From the NCBI GenBank assembly GCA_015227615.1, contig JAALGZ010000004.1, forward strand, positions 1,364,001 to 1,428,000: 64,000 bases of DNA. Reading direction: 5' to 3'. This DNA comes from Labyrinthula sp. Ha. Lineage: Eukaryota; Sar; Bigyra; Labyrinthulida; Labyrinthulaceae. The notes beneath the pieces are model-generated. The model had not been told where the DNA came from, ran no database searches, and worked only from the letters and a program-made list of their open reading frames with translations. Positions 32,891-43,834 of this stretch are shown here, piece after piece. Within the stretch, counting starts at the first letter, position 1; every line of letters starts with the position of its first letter. The position numbers and the translations under genes are program-made.

Positions 32891-35800
32891 TCAATCTTTT
32901 GGTTTTTTTTTCTTTTTTCGTGTAGCTGCCCTTTTATTTTCTGCAAGCTTTCTTTTTGCAGCTCTTTGAGGATTTGTTATTTTCTCAACATCTTTCTTTG
33001 CTTTCTTGACTTTTCGTTTTTCTATTGTTTGGGTTCTCAACTGTCCAGATATTCTAACAAGATCATCAGAGGAAACCATAGTTTCTAGCATATTAAATAT
33101 TTCTTCCTCATAATCGCTAACGCTTTCCATTGACTTCGGCATAGAGTGCTGTTTCCATTGTCTTTGCGCATTGATCACCTTTAGCATGGATTTCACGGAC
33201 TTCAAATCAAGTACCATTTTGTTCTCTTCATGATAAAACAATATTTGACCATATATCTTGAAAATAGTGTCATATTTCATTAGTCGTCGTTGGACAGATA
33301 GAGAAGATGAGGTTGCACAAGAAGATATTTTTTCTATAAATATGTACAAATGTTGAATATTCGGCAAGACAACGCCAAAAACAGTGACAATAGTGTCACT
33401 CAGTACATCCAGATCACCACCTTTCAATATAGAAACAACACATGATAAAAACTCTCCAACCAGTTCTAACTCTTTCTTCTGAAATAAAAAAAACTCTTTA
33501 AAGTTTTTCAAACATATAATGGTTAGTTCATTTTCTGTTTCTTTTCGTTTAGCAATATTCAACTGCAGAAGAACCTCTTCCTTCCCTAGTAATTTTAGAG
33601 CTCTAGCAGCTTCAAAACCAAAAGATAACGTTTTCTGAATCTCTGTTGCAAGCTGCACATCAGGTTCAAGGGTATTAATTAATGCAGAAACCTTGTTCTG
33701 CAGAGTAGCAAATAAACTAGAAGGCATCGAAGGAAACTGTGCAAAAAGTATTGAGATTTGGAAACCAAGTTGTAGTAGCTGTTCTTCTTCTTTATTTCTA
33801 TCATTCTTGCTCCCATAATCTAGCCAAGTTATTGCATGCTGCACAATTTGGTTTAACTCGTGGGCCTCGACGCTTTCAACTAAGAAACTAAACAACTGTT
33901 TTATCTGTTGTTTAATGTGGTTTACTTTTTCATTTTGAACTCTCAAGGAAAGTATCATAAAAACTTCTACATATTTAGATTTCAAAATTTCAGGGTGGTC
34001 CCGTAAGATCATATTCAAAAGGTTCAAAGCATTTAACCTTCCCGTTTGATTGTTCGGTCCATTATAATCTAAATTCATCAAAAGTTTGTCAACTATTTGT
34101 AGCAAATTCTTTTTTTGTGTTTGTGAAATACTACTAGCAAAGTTATAAATAACAGTTTGAACCATTCTCTGCAAGTGAATATTAGAGGAGCGTAGCAGAA
34201 GCTCAAATAAAGATATAGTTATATTGTAAATTTCAACAGAAGGTTCAACTAGTGGCATAAGTAGACCAAATAAACTTACTAGCAACTGTGTAGTAGACTC
34301 ATTTACTGCAAGAACATTAGTTTCTATCAGAAGTAAAAGTAAGTTAGAGATCTCGTTCGAAACAGAGCTGGAAAGCAGATGGTTTTCTAGCACTAGCCGA
34401 AAGAATTTAATGCACATGATATATAACTGAGTAGAACTTTCTGCTGTCTTTATTTTGATGCCAAGAGAATGAAGTATATCATAAACCTGTAATACAACTT
34501 CGTCTAAAAGCTCAACTGTTTCATTATCTGAAAACAATTTCTTTTGAAATGTCAATATCAATAATTTCAGAAACAAATGCTTTTCAGAAAAGCTAGAAAA
34601 ACTCGAAGCCAACTTTACGAAATTCTTCACAAGGTCTTGCAAATATTCTCGTTGGACTGTATCATGATACTCTGTGTTTTCTTTTCTTGCGTAGGCTTGA
34701 GACCACAGCTTAATTTCATAGTGAATCAAGTATAGGCTATGCACTTTATGTACCCAACTTTTTTCTTTCTTAAGTTCAGAAACTAGGTCTTGAACATAAA
34801 GCTTTCGCTTATGTTGACTGATTTTTGCGTTTCTTGTTATACCAGTATTCAAACAGTTAAGCAGTGTCGTTAATTTTATATGTACTTTTGGATCGGTGCT
34901 GTTTCCAAACATAATAACTAGTTTCTCCAGTAGCATCTTCCATAGCTGTTCTGTACCCACATTTTCAGCTAAGGACTGAAAAATATGCCCAAATGATTGA
35001 GAGTGTAGTTCTTTAAAGTTGCTTATTTTTGATTTGTACTTTATATCTTTCTCTTCTGCTACAAACCCAATAACTTCATTTTCCACAATGGGAAGAACAG
35101 TCAAAACAAAACTTTTATCCGTAGATATACAATCTTTAAGACCAACAAGAAGATAATAAACTGTAAAGCCGAGTATATGTCTTTGAAATCCATCTGTCAA
35201 GGATACTTTAAGATCAGTCAATAGTCTTGACACAACAGCTTCCGTTGGTTTGTGCTTTGCTATTACAAGAAGTGCTTGTCTTGCATTATCTCTTACTTCG
35301 GTTAAGTGATCTTGAAGAGAAGAAATAAGTTTCTTTGAAAGTTTGTTCAATTTAAAATCGCTGCTCATTTGACTTTCACATTTATCCAGAAATAAAAGAT
35401 ATAACTCTAATCTGTTTAGTTTTACTTTTTGCATATGTCCAAACATATTCTTTTCAAGTAAGAAAGATACTTTAAAAGCTAATGACTCAAACTCCTCTAC
35501 TTCAGCGCAGCAGTTTAAAAAAACTTTGCTTAGCATAAAGCACACTTTATTAACCCTCTCGGCGATTTTTCCCTCAGAGTACTTTTTTAACTCAAGAGAA
35601 TTTATGAAACACTTGAAACTCTTCAGAAAACAAGTCTTTTCAAAGGAATCAAGTTGAACAATATGTTTAATTAACTCAAAAGCCTGAATAAAAAGTGTCT
35701 CCTCTCGATCCTTGTTAAGATACAGAAGGATAAAGTTAAACAAGGGGAATATAAAGTTTTCCCACAATGAAGGAGAAATTTTCAAAATTCCAGTTTCAAT

Positions 35801-38800
35801 ACACTTTTGTAGTCGCTTAACTGCTCTTACCCGTCTGTGTATTTGCAAATGGGAAATATTTTTGAAAAAATCAAGATCTACCTCCTCTGTGTCAACTAAG
35901 CAATAGAGCTCAGTTTCCACAATAACTGGAATAGATTTAAATAAAAGAAGCTCTCTATATAACTTTAAGAAATGGTTGCGATGAAGTAGTGAATTCAAAC
36001 GAAGCCCAATAAGAAAATGTCTCGAGTATATATTCACATCTTCTTGTGAAACACGCAACGAGTTTATAAAAAACTGAGAAGCGACGGTACGCAAACCATA
36101 ATCCTCCTCTTGAATATCCTTCAGAGACAAAATTGTGCATAAAGTGAGTTGTTGTTTACTCATTTGGTCTATCTTCGAGAGAAAGAAGTTATATGTCTGC
36201 ACTCTAACATCATAATCTGGTAGAGCCTTGTTAAACTTATCTACTGCATTCAAATCTTCCAACCCGCTCATTTCGTAGAGAATATGGAGTTTACTTCTTA
36301 CAAAGGTATTAAAGGGTGAAATACAGAGTTCATAGTCATAGTTGGTTAGGTTGTTAGCCTTAGGTTCTGGAAGTAGTATATAAGATACTTCTTCAACTGT
36401 TGGAGAAAATGAAGCGAGAAGTTCTAACAATTCCTCTTCTTTAGATGTAAAATCTTGATCAAACGAATTTCCCAGTTGTTTAAGTTGCCAACTAAGTTTT
36501 CGCACCAAGTTGTCTCTAAGCTCGGAAGACACATCAACCTTCATTACTTTCTTTAATAGAAAAAGCTCTCTGCTTGAAAACTTCTTAGTGTTATCATAGT
36601 TGGATATTATTAACAGAATCTTTCTTGATTCTTCTTGAGGAAGCTCTAACTGCAACAGAGTAGAAACTATCAGATCATAAGAGGCTGTTGGTGTTTCTTC
36701 ATCCAGCAGCAGAACAAGATTCAATAAGATATTCTGCTTGGAAATATCTATATTACATGTTGCCAAGTTACACACAAGCCTAAAGAAGGGATCTATTTTA
36801 GTGGGTTTCGAAAAAACCATTTTCTTCAATTTGTGGAAATATTTCTCTAAAACTTGATCTATCTTTGTATTATGTGTTAATATTAACTCTGGTTTGTTTT
36901 TGAATATTTTATCAAGCACCGCAAAAAAGTTTTTCATTGCTTTCCTGACTTCTTTTTGTTTTGCATCATAGTGCAAGCAGCAATAGAAGGAGAACTCCAC
37001 CAGTAAAGAAAGAAGATCCTCATTCAATAATCCCAAATATTTATGTACAATATCAGAGCAAATCAAGGAAAGACGCTTAAGGTTACCCTCCGAAGTATAC
37101 CTTAGTTTTCTATTATTTTCAACCACAAGAGTTTCAATAAAAGAAGTTTCCAAAACCTTCTCAAGCCCAACGTTCTCAAACTCTACTAAGAAGTTTACAA
37201 TGGATATTCTTTGTTTCTTGTCTTTTATACGACAACAATACAATCTACCAGCTAATGAATATAAAATAAGTTGGCGCAAATTTACCAACTTTGTACTCTT
37301 ATCAAATGCTTTCGTTTTTGAAATTTCCCTTCCGAAAAAAGTGTAAAAATGATGTAGGTTAGAGTTGAATAGAGGAGTTTGTTTGTCAATTGTTACCAGT
37401 CTTCGAACCAATATTAAAGCTTCGTTGAACTTTGAGTTATTAGAGGAAAACAAGTCTAAAAGTAGCCTTTGGTGTTTTGAAGGGAAGCTCAGTTTAAGTT
37501 GAAAACAAATTGCTTCAAAAGCTGTTTTCTGTATGTTCAGATTATGGTATGGATGAGATACCACTTGCAAGAGTATGTCTAATAATAGACTTTTGTCCTT
37601 TAAAACAAGTTTATGTTTACAAAAGAATTTTAAAAACTGTATGAATAACTTCGATTGTTCTTTAGAAATAGAACTCTCAACTGTTTCATAGTTAGGAAGA
37701 AATTGTGCATGAGAAACGAACTGATCTCTGTCAAATAAATGAAACCACTTGTTACATTGAAATTGATTCAAGATAAACCTGTCATCCACCAGCTTTGTAT
37801 TCTCTCCAAAAAGTTCCAATAGAAACCCTTGCACAGTTTCAGCTGAGTTGTGTAGAAGCTTCAAGTTATTTTCTTCAGCTTTGTTTGGTCTAACTTTACC
37901 AGCAGTTGTATAAAAAACACGGAGTCTATCTCTAAGTTCTTTCTTTTGACTAGGGCCAAGCAACGAATTCAAGAACAAAAAAGCTTTTTTCAAGTGAAGA
38001 AACAGGGGTTGAAACTTGATGAAAATCATACCAAGTAATGTATCGAGTGTAAGAAGAACGACCTCATAGTATTTTTCCCCTTTATTAGTCATCAACTTTC
38101 TAACTGAAGCACATATTTGATCAAATAGTTTTCCAAGGGACCTCTCTGCTGTAACTTCCAAAGGAAGGTTCTCAATATTAAGTAAGAATTGAGCATGTTT
38201 AATATCTTTGTACATGAGAGACATATACTTTAAACCAGCAGCACGATCAAAATGTTCAAAACTTTGTACCAAAGTGGACACTAGGCTTCGTATGTCATCA
38301 AAAGTAAACCAATCCTCCACTTGAATAAGACCTTCTTTATGTCTGTATAGTATATTCGCTAAAGACACAAATAAAGTTTTCTGATTATGGAATGTTTTGT
38401 AATTGCCCTTTGTTACGCTACCAATGTAATCTAGTTGGTCTTTTTCCAGTGCGATAGAATTACTGTCCAACAAGGAAATAAAAAAACAAAATTCCATCGG
38501 GTTCTTATTTTTCTTTAGTGCTTCGAAAAGTGGTTGAATAACACCTAGTTTGGCTATCAGCTTCCATGGGTCAGTGTTACTTGTTGTTGTCAAATCAATT
38601 ATATTAACCAACACTTCGTTTTGCAAGTATAAAGCAGAATCATTTTCAATATCATTGTCAAGCAGCAGCTCGACTATGAGTTCTTTGTTATCCCCCTTTT
38701 CTATTAGTGCTGATGCTAAGACCTCCTGTATTCGCTTCTTCCTGAAAATCCTTGGAAGTTTGTTCTTTAGTAATGCTTCAAGGCATTCCTTTCTTCTTGT

Positions 38801-40072
38801 ACTAACCAAACATTTCTCGATATATTGACTGTATATCTTAAAACAGTATTGGTCTGAAGTTCGCTTTTCCAACAAAGAGAAACTTTGAATCAGCTCATAG
38901 AGTGTATCACCTGATAGAGAAGAGGGGTTTGCTTTGCATATTGAGATCGTTAATAATCGAAATACATTTTGATGTAAAACGGCACTTCGTTTAGTTTCCA
39001 GTATAGAAAAAAAAGAGTTAACACCTGTTACGAGCAACCAATCCGAAGATACAGAATCCAAAAATAAATTAAAAACTTGAAGCTGTTCTTTCACGTTATT
39101 TTTTGTGTATTCAGACAAATAGACTAAAACTCTACCTAATTCAATAAAATGTTTCCTTGCGCATTTATTTTCCCCACATACTGAAACAAACGTACTCAAA
39201 AATACTTTTCCTTTGGTATGAAGTTTACCATTAACATTTTTAATAATACAGAATATTAGATAAGAGAAGGTAGAAGGATATTCCATAAAAAATTTAGATA
39301 TCCCCCTATATATTGAAATTGGTTGCTTCCTATATAGAAGAAAGAATACTTCAGAAGCATACCTTGCTATATAATCTGTTTGAGAATGAAGAAGTTTCAA
39401 GAGAAATGAATCAAATAACTTATAGTTCTCAATTTTGAGCTGTAAGAAACATAAACCAATAAAATTGAACACTTGACCCAGAGTTTCAATATCTTTCTCA
39501 TTTAGCTCAATAATTTCCATAAGAACCGGAAATATAGCAACAAAAAAGGGTAAGAAGTTATCGATAACCTCAATAACAATCATTGATAATAGTTTTAAAA
39601 CAATTTCTGTATTGAAAAACTCTTTTGTTGACACAAGTTTTTTTACATTTTTCCTACAAAGTGCAATTCCACCCTCAAAATAATCTTTGAACAGAGAGAA
39701 AATTTGTTTCAAGTTGTGCAAGATCAAAGGGAGGTTTTCCGAAAGTGGTTTCAATGCAGAAACCAATTGTTCAAATCTTGGGTCACGGTTTTTATAAAGA
39801 TCATTTAACTCAAAACCAAGTAATGTTTTGTTTAAGAGCAGATGTTCTTCGCTTGCTTCATTTAGTATAGAAAACTTCAATGAATATAGTTTTGGTTGAA
39901 TTATAAAAGTAGAAGTCTGTTGTTTAAGAGATTGAAACTTGAACTGGTCTCTAGTCTCATCAAAACGCTTAATCATATTCTTTTGGAACTTGGCTAGAAA
40001 TTTATGGTCGTTGTCAAGAACCAGTATCAATTCAATTTCTGTGGTAATGCTGCATTGAAGTACAATCTCCAC
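32891..40072 (-). CDS. UTP20: U3 snoRNP/SSU processome HEAT-repeat protein UTP20
   Basis: A 2,393-residue, single-exon protein built almost wholly of alpha-helical HEAT-like repeats. UTP20 (DRIM) belongs to the small-subunit processome and helps 18S rRNA maturation in the nucleolus; yeast Utp20 is 2,493 residues. Support for this and not UTP10 or RRP12: the N-terminal SQTDYIARYASEVFFLLYRK block (UTP20 pattern of R-[FY]-[AS]-E-[SV]-F-F-L-L-R-K), the late NQTGRLNALNLLNMILRDHPEIL block (UTP20: GRLSALEMLH), and the basic end TNPQRAAKRKLAENKRAATRKKKKK, close to the UTP20 C-terminus. The start ATG lies 210 bp from a transposon insertion. Convergent with RNase HI, stops 8 bp apart. No introns are seen, notable for a gene of 7.2 kb. 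Confidence 0.82.
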   Translation of the reverse strand: MEIVLQCSITTEIELILVLDNDHKFLAKFQKNMIKRFDETRDQFKFQSLKQQTSTFIIQPKLYSLKFSILNEASEEHLLLNKTLLGFELNDLYKNRDPRFEQLVSALKPLSENLPLILHNLKQIFSLFKDYFEGGIALCRKNVKKLVSTKEFFNTEIVLKLLSMIVIEVIDNFLPFFVAIFPVLMEIIELNEKDIETLGQVFNFIGLCFLQLKIENYKLFDSFLLKLLHSQTDYIARYASEVFFLLYRKQPISIYRGISKFFMEYPSTFSYLIFCIIKNVNGKLHTKGKVFLSTFVSVCGENKCARKHFIELGRVLVYLSEYTKNNVKEQLQVFNLFLDSVSSDWLLVTGVNSFFSILETKRSAVLHQNVFRLLTISICKANPSSLSGDTLYELIQSFSLLEKRTSDQYCFKIYSQYIEKCLVSTRRKECLEALLKNKLPRIFRKKRIQEVLASALIEKGDNKELIVELLLDNDIENDSALYLQNEVLVNIIDLTTTSNTDPWKLIAKLGVIQPLFEALKKNKNPMEFCFFISLLDSNSIALEKDQLDYIGSVTKGNYKTFHNQKTLFVSLANILYRHKEGLIQVEDWFTFDDIRSLVSTLVQSFEHFDRAAGLKYMSLMYKDIKHAQFLLNIENLPLEVTAERSLGKLFDQICASVRKLMTNKGEKYYEVVLLTLDTLLGMIFIKFQPLFLHLKKAFLFLNSLLGPSQKKELRDRLRVFYTTAGKVRPNKAEENNLKLLHNSAETVQGFLLELFGENTKLVDDRFILNQFQCNKWFHLFDRDQFVSHAQFLPNYETVESSISKEQSKLFIQFLKFFCKHKLVLKDKSLLLDILLQVVSHPYHNLNIQKTAFEAICFQLKLSFPSKHQRLLLDLFSSNNSKFNEALILVRRLVTIDKQTPLFNSNLHHFYTFFGREISKTKAFDKSTKLVNLRQLILYSLAGRLYCCRIKDKKQRISIVNFLVEFENVGLEKVLETSFIETLVVENNRKLRYTSEGNLKRLSLICSDIVHKYLGLLNEDLLSLLVEFSFYCCLHYDAKQKEVRKAMKNFFAVLDKIFKNKPELILTHNTKIDQVLEKYFHKLKKMVFSKPTKIDPFFRLVCNLATCNIDISKQNILLNLVLLLDEETPTASYDLIVSTLLQLELPQEESRKILLIISNYDNTKKFSSRELFLLKKVMKVDVSSELRDNLVRKLSWQLKQLGNSFDQDFTSKEEELLELLASFSPTVEEVSYILLPEPKANNLTNYDYELCISPFNTFVRSKLHILYEMSGLEDLNAVDKFNKALPDYDVRVQTYNFFLSKIDQMSKQQLTLCTILSLKDIQEEDYGLRTVASQFFINSLRVSQEDVNIYSRHFLIGLRLNSLLHRNHFLKLYRELLLFKSIPVIVETELYCLVDTEEVDLDFFKNISHLQIHRRVRAVKRLQKCIETGILKISPSLWENFIFPLFNFILLYLNKDREETLFIQAFELIKHIVQLDSFEKTCFLKSFKCFINSLELKKYSEGKIAERVNKVCFMLSKVFLNCCAEVEEFESLAFKVSFLLEKNMFGHMQKVKLNRLELYLLFLDKCESQMSSDFKLNKLSKKLISSLQDHLTEVRDNARQALLVIAKHKPTEAVVSRLLTDLKVSLTDGFQRHILGFTVYYLLVGLKDCISTDKSFVLTVLPIVENEVIGFVAEEKDIKYKSKISNFKELHSQSFGHIFQSLAENVGTEQLWKMLLEKLVIMFGNSTDPKVHIKLTTLLNCLNTGITRNAKISQHKRKLYVQDLVSELKKEKSWVHKVHSLYLIHYEIKLWSQAYARKENTEYHDTVQREYLQDLVKNFVKLASSFSSFSEKHLFLKLLILTFQKKLFSDNETVELLDEVVLQVYDILHSLGIKIKTAESSTQLYIMCIKFFRLVLENHLLSSSVSNEISNLLLLLIETNVLAVNESTTQLLVSLFGLLMPLVEPSVEIYNITISLFELLLRSSNIHLQRMVQTVIYNFASSISQTQKKNLLQIVDKLLMNLDYNGPNNQTGRLNALNLLNMILRDHPEILKSKYVEVFMILSLRVQNEKVNHIKQQIKQLFSFLVESVEAHELNQIVQHAITWLDYGSKNDRNKEEEQLLQLGFQISILFAQFPSMPSSLFATLQNKVSALINTLEPDVQLATEIQKTLSFGFEAARALKLLGKEEVLLQLNIAKRKETENELTIICLKNFKEFFLFQKKELELVGEFLSCVVSILKGGDLDVLSDTIVTVFGVVLPNIQHLYIFIEKISSCATSSSLSVQRRLMKYDTIFKIYGQILFYHEENKMVLDLKSVKSMLKVINAQRQWKQHSMPKSMESVSDYEEEIFNMLETMVSSDDLVRISGQLRTQTIEKRKVKKAKKDVEKITNPQRAAKRKLAENKRAATRKKKKKPKD

Positions 40073-40284
40073 CTGGTCAAAGCTAAGGGACCCAATGGCG
40101 AAAGTATGCTTATCTACTCGGAATGGACTATCGAATAGTCCGATACTCGGAAGTTAGGCGAAGATATAAGCAAGGCCGTTAGGCTTATAAAATGAGTTAA
40201 ATAAGACTTCTCATAGAGACGTCAAAGTCATTCTGAGTCGATTTACTCCAAATAGACTATTGGATGAGCCTAAAATAAGTTCCT
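40073..40284. other. Upstream region of UTP20 with inverted-repeat clusters
   Basis: About 200 bp between the UTP20 start and a Mutator-like element. It contains near-palindromic pieces (GGACTATCGAATAGTCC and repeated TACTCGGAA/TCCGATACTC). It must hold the UTP20 promoter unless the promoter was moved by the insertion. Confidence 0.4.
40276..40284. repeat. 9-bp target-site duplication, left copy
   Basis: TAAGTTCCT, repeated exactly at 41294-41302 on the other side of the Mutator-like element. Confidence 0.8.
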
Positions 40285-41293
40285 CGAATAGGATTTTATG
40301 ACTCCGGAGTCAGATACTCCTAAATTTCATTGACCGAATTTTTAATTGCCCAAAAACTTTTTTTGAAATAAACAAACCAACAAAATCAAGATAAAAAATT
40401 TCCAATCATGACAGTTGCATGATAAAACCTAAGACAGGACAAAGCTGCTACCCCGAAAACACAATAATTTACAAGATTTAACAAGATTTAAAACATTTTA
40501 CAAAATTTATAAATATTGAACAAAATTGAGTGCAAAAAGAGAGCCAGGAAAAACAAAATGTAAATATTGAACAAGGTTGAGTCCAACAAGAGAGTCAGGA
40601 AAACCAAAAGGTAAATATTGAATAAGATTTAGTGCTGCTCAGAGGGTTGAAAATGCAAGATTTATTCAAGGAAAAAGTCAAGGTTCAGGATTATTGAAGA
40701 AAAAGGGATGGAGTTTGGGTTCAGTGATTTATGTTCAAACAAAGAGAAAGGGGTTTGGATAAAAAAAGTAGCACCTAGATAAGATTACGAACCCACTTAA
40801 GTTTTAAATTTAAATTTTAACAAAGATCTAAATCTTCTGAAATTAAGTATTCAAACTTAATTCTCTTAAACTTCTAATTGTGTCAGTTCACAAATATATT
40901 TATGAAAGTTCAGATATATTTTCAAGTTTCTGTATTCAAGCTATGGAAAAAGATTTAATTCCATCCTCATCTTCTTCGAGGGCCGAGTGGGGAGGGAGGG
41001 CCGAGTCATGGGGGGCCATTTTTAAAGGTGCGGAGAGCATGAAAGGCTCCCCGCTACGCTAGGGTCAGGCAACTTCACATTTTATTGTTTCTTAACTATT
41101 AATATTTATTTGGTATCTTCTACTACACTTAACTTTATTCCCAGCCCCCTCTCTTTTTTGTCTAAGTATTGGAAATTATTATTCTGCGCATCGATTATTC
41201 AAACGAAGTATGATGAAAAAAAATTTTGGGAAATCGATCTGACCAATGAGATCGCGAGAAGTATCTGACTCCGGAGTCAAAAAATCCGAGCCC
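40285..41293. mobile_element. Non-autonomous Mutator-like element (about 1 kb)
   Basis: Terminal inverted repeats face each other: the left reads GGATTTTATGACTCCGGAGTCAGATACT and the complement of the right end reads GGATTTTTTGACTCCGGAGTCAGATACT. They are flanked by a perfect 9-bp direct repeat, TAAGTTCCT, at 40276-40284 and 41294-41302, the target-duplication length typical of Mutator-like elements. No transposase frame is inside. The right 110 bp (about 41170-41293) match, inverted, the left end of the transposase-bearing element at 61321, and its 40620-40760 segment matches, inverted, about 63700-63780. It is therefore a deletion derivative of that family. Confidence 0.85.
40510..40640 (+). 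repeat. 51-bp tandem repeat, about 2.5 copies
   Basis: TAAATATTGAA recurs at 40510, 40561 and 40612, each followed by similar sequence (AAGAGAG-CAGGAAAA-CAAAA). The repeat sits inside the Mutator-like element and is imperfect. Confidence 0.75.
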
Positions 41294-41302
41294 TAAGTTC
41301 CT
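41294..41302. repeat. 9-bp target-site duplication, right copy
   Basis: TAAGTTCCT, identical to 40276-40284. Confidence 0.8.
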
Positions 41303-43834
41303 TATGCTCTAACAACCCGAGTGTGCTTAGATTAATATTCCAAAAGCATAATAACCGGAATCTTATTGATTTTAGTTGTTATATTAGCTTGCAGTTAGCT
41401 TTTCTCTTTGAATGTTGTTTTAAATTTTCCATTCTATCGTAATATTTGTTTTATCTAAATCTCACGAATTACATCTCTTACTAATTTTACTCTGCCTGTT
41501 TACCATAAGATGATAAGCGATTATCAATAACTGCGTAAGAATACACTGATTTTTACTCTCGATAGAATAAAATCGCGCTCCCATTATTCTAATGCGGGTA
41601 AAGTGTGACTTTATTATAACAAATCAACTCTTTTCTCCTAAATTCAAATATGGTTTGAGAGATGCTTATAATCCATCATGCAGTTTGAATTACTTTTTAA
41701 AAGAATGCGCGTATTAATTGAGGCCTTGGCCATGAGCAACGATTATATTTTATATTTTGATGCTTTCGTTTTCAATGTTTCTTGAGTCTTAGTTTTACTT
41801 TCCAGCTTGTTGTAGTATTCTATTTTTGTGGCTTTCCTGCAGCTCGAGGTCACGGGAGCGAACTCTTGTTTCTGTTTCAGGTTCAGTCTCTTTATACTCT
41901 TTGATCCATGTTAACTTTCAGCCATTACCTAACTATTTTAGGAACTTATAATGTTGTCAATACCTCATCCAGCTTTCTGGTTAAATAATTTATTTTAAGA
42001 AAAGTATATATTTCGAATCACTTCCATTTCTGTAATATATTTAGTGGCCCCGTATTCTCCCCTCTTGTTTCTGGGCTTTATTGTCTATTTTCTGAATGCG
42101 TTCGAAAGATAAAAAAATAAAACAGAAACTCTGTGTCATTTACAAAATGAGTCATATACCCAAAGATCTATTGACAAATTGTGCTGTATCAAGAAAATTG
42201 AAATACCATGTAGGGAATATTAGGTTAAAAAAAATCAGTGATTTAAACTTCTGCTATTGAATTTCTAAGTTTTTGTTTATTATCAAACGCACCTCTATAC
42301 ACGAGTATTAGACAATTTGCATCACTTCCTCCTATCAGAGGCTAAAGTCAATACTTTCAGCTTCAGTGTCGCGCTAGAGTTTTAGGTTGGAAGAGTTACA
42401 CAAAAAAAAATTATATGTTTTCCAACCCCGTTCTGCCGTATATGTGTACCTTTTCATTTAGAAGTCGGAAAATGTAGCAAGAATTGGGTTCTATAGGTTT
42501 TTAAAGAAAGTAAACTCTAGAAACATTTTTGGAAGCTTGTACCTAGCTGAGAATGCATAGACAGTAGTAAGAACTTAGGAACTATCATAGAATTATAGTT
42601 TGACAAAACTTTCAGTGTGTCTATCGCGACCTGACATAATCATCCATGAAGAAAATAAAAAACTAGAAGAAGTAAGAGCAAGTATTACAGAGCGAGTTCT
42701 ATGTACAAGTTTGCACTTTAATGATTATTTAAACCGCTTAAACCATAATCAAGAGCGCGTCAAGAAAAAGATACTTAGAAGCTTAAGGATTTTAGGACTT
42801 AAAGGATGTACAAAAATAAAAGCTGGACGACGATGTGAAACAGGTACCCTAACCTGTCTAATTTAAACTAGAGTCGTAGTTTTCTTCCAATCTTTTCTAA
42901 GAAACAAAAAGGTAAAAAGAGCTTGAACATGTAAAATCAGTTATCGAAAATTCCCTTTAATCATTCAAATATACGTCATGCATTTTGGTGTGTCTCTTGT
43001 AAACATTGAATTCTTGTTCCAGTTTTTTCTAAATGGTCGATACTTGTTATTGAAATAAAATTGTCAGGAATATTATATATTCAATACTTTTCAGTATATT
43101 AACCTTGTGAACGAATGGTGATATCTATGAGCAAATTAAGATGATCCTAAGTTATATCTGTATTGTAGTTTTTGAAATCTGGAACAATCTCTTAATATAT
43201 CTCTCAGTAGCCATATTTTAATGTAGACTTAGGAGATTATATATATAAACAATTAATATATTTTATTTTAAACTGACATGATATTGGCATTCATTATTTC
43301 AGATGTTCCAGAAATGAATGCTGTATGAGGACTCTGGGCGTATATGCTCCGCGTTCTCCCTTTAGAATATAAAGTGGTTAATTATTCACCGGGTTTTCAT
43401 TTATAATACAATTTTTTTGTCCCGTAAATATATTAATAAAATCATTAACATATATGATTCTTGAGTTTTCAATTCATATATAAAATGTCTCAAATATTGT
43501 CTCATTGATCATTCTACTGACCGAAGTGATACTTATGGGTCCTTCAGAAATCAAAATAACCAAATCCCAGCAAGAGAACTGTTTCTGTCCAACCCTTACT
43601 TATAAGTTGTAGTGAAAAGTGACAACCTGAAGATTGGGAACGGGAAAATCTCGTCAACACATGTCATATTTTGGTAAACCAAATAAGATATCTACTTCAG
43701 AAATGTTTGTCTAAAATATTCAGCTTCTACTCTGTGGCACTTTGCAGTTGCTGGGAATCTTTATGTTTTTATTACCACTTGATAGTCTTGCTCCAGCAAA
43801 ACAAAACTAAGCAAAACAAAACTAAACAAAACAT
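41303..43834. other. Intergenic, apart from a possible small gene at 42600
   Basis: About 2.5 kb, AT-rich. Besides the small frame listed separately I see no gene. Just before the multicopper oxidase start there is a short A-rich tandem array (AAAACTAAGC/AAAC units, about 43795-43835), which may be its 5' UTR. Confidence 0.5.
42600..42866 (+). CDS. Possible small basic protein, partial model
   Basis: The frame reads SRPDIIIHEENKKLEEV, then LHFNDYLNRLNHNQERVKKKILRSLRI, a charged, helical sequence unlike the surrounding AT-rich noise. It has no convincing ATG at its 5' end: an acceptor-like CTTTCAG at about 42608-42614 could join it to an upstream exon that I cannot place. A GT...AG segment of 28 nt (about 42845-42872, GTACCC...AAACTAG) close to the 3' end has the size of the deoC intron and would change the last residues. 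The family is not recognised. It may be an exon of a tiny gene or chance. Confidence 0.3.
   Translation: MTKLSVCLSRPDIIIHEENKKLEEVRASITERVLCTSLHFNDYLNRLNHNQERVKKKILRSLRILGLKGCTKIKAGRRCETGTLTCLI

Noticed and set aside
32891-40072. UTP10/HEATR1 or RRP12 as the identity of the large HEAT protein
   Set aside because: The length is far above RRP12. The N-terminal and late conserved blocks and the basic C-terminus fit UTP20 better.
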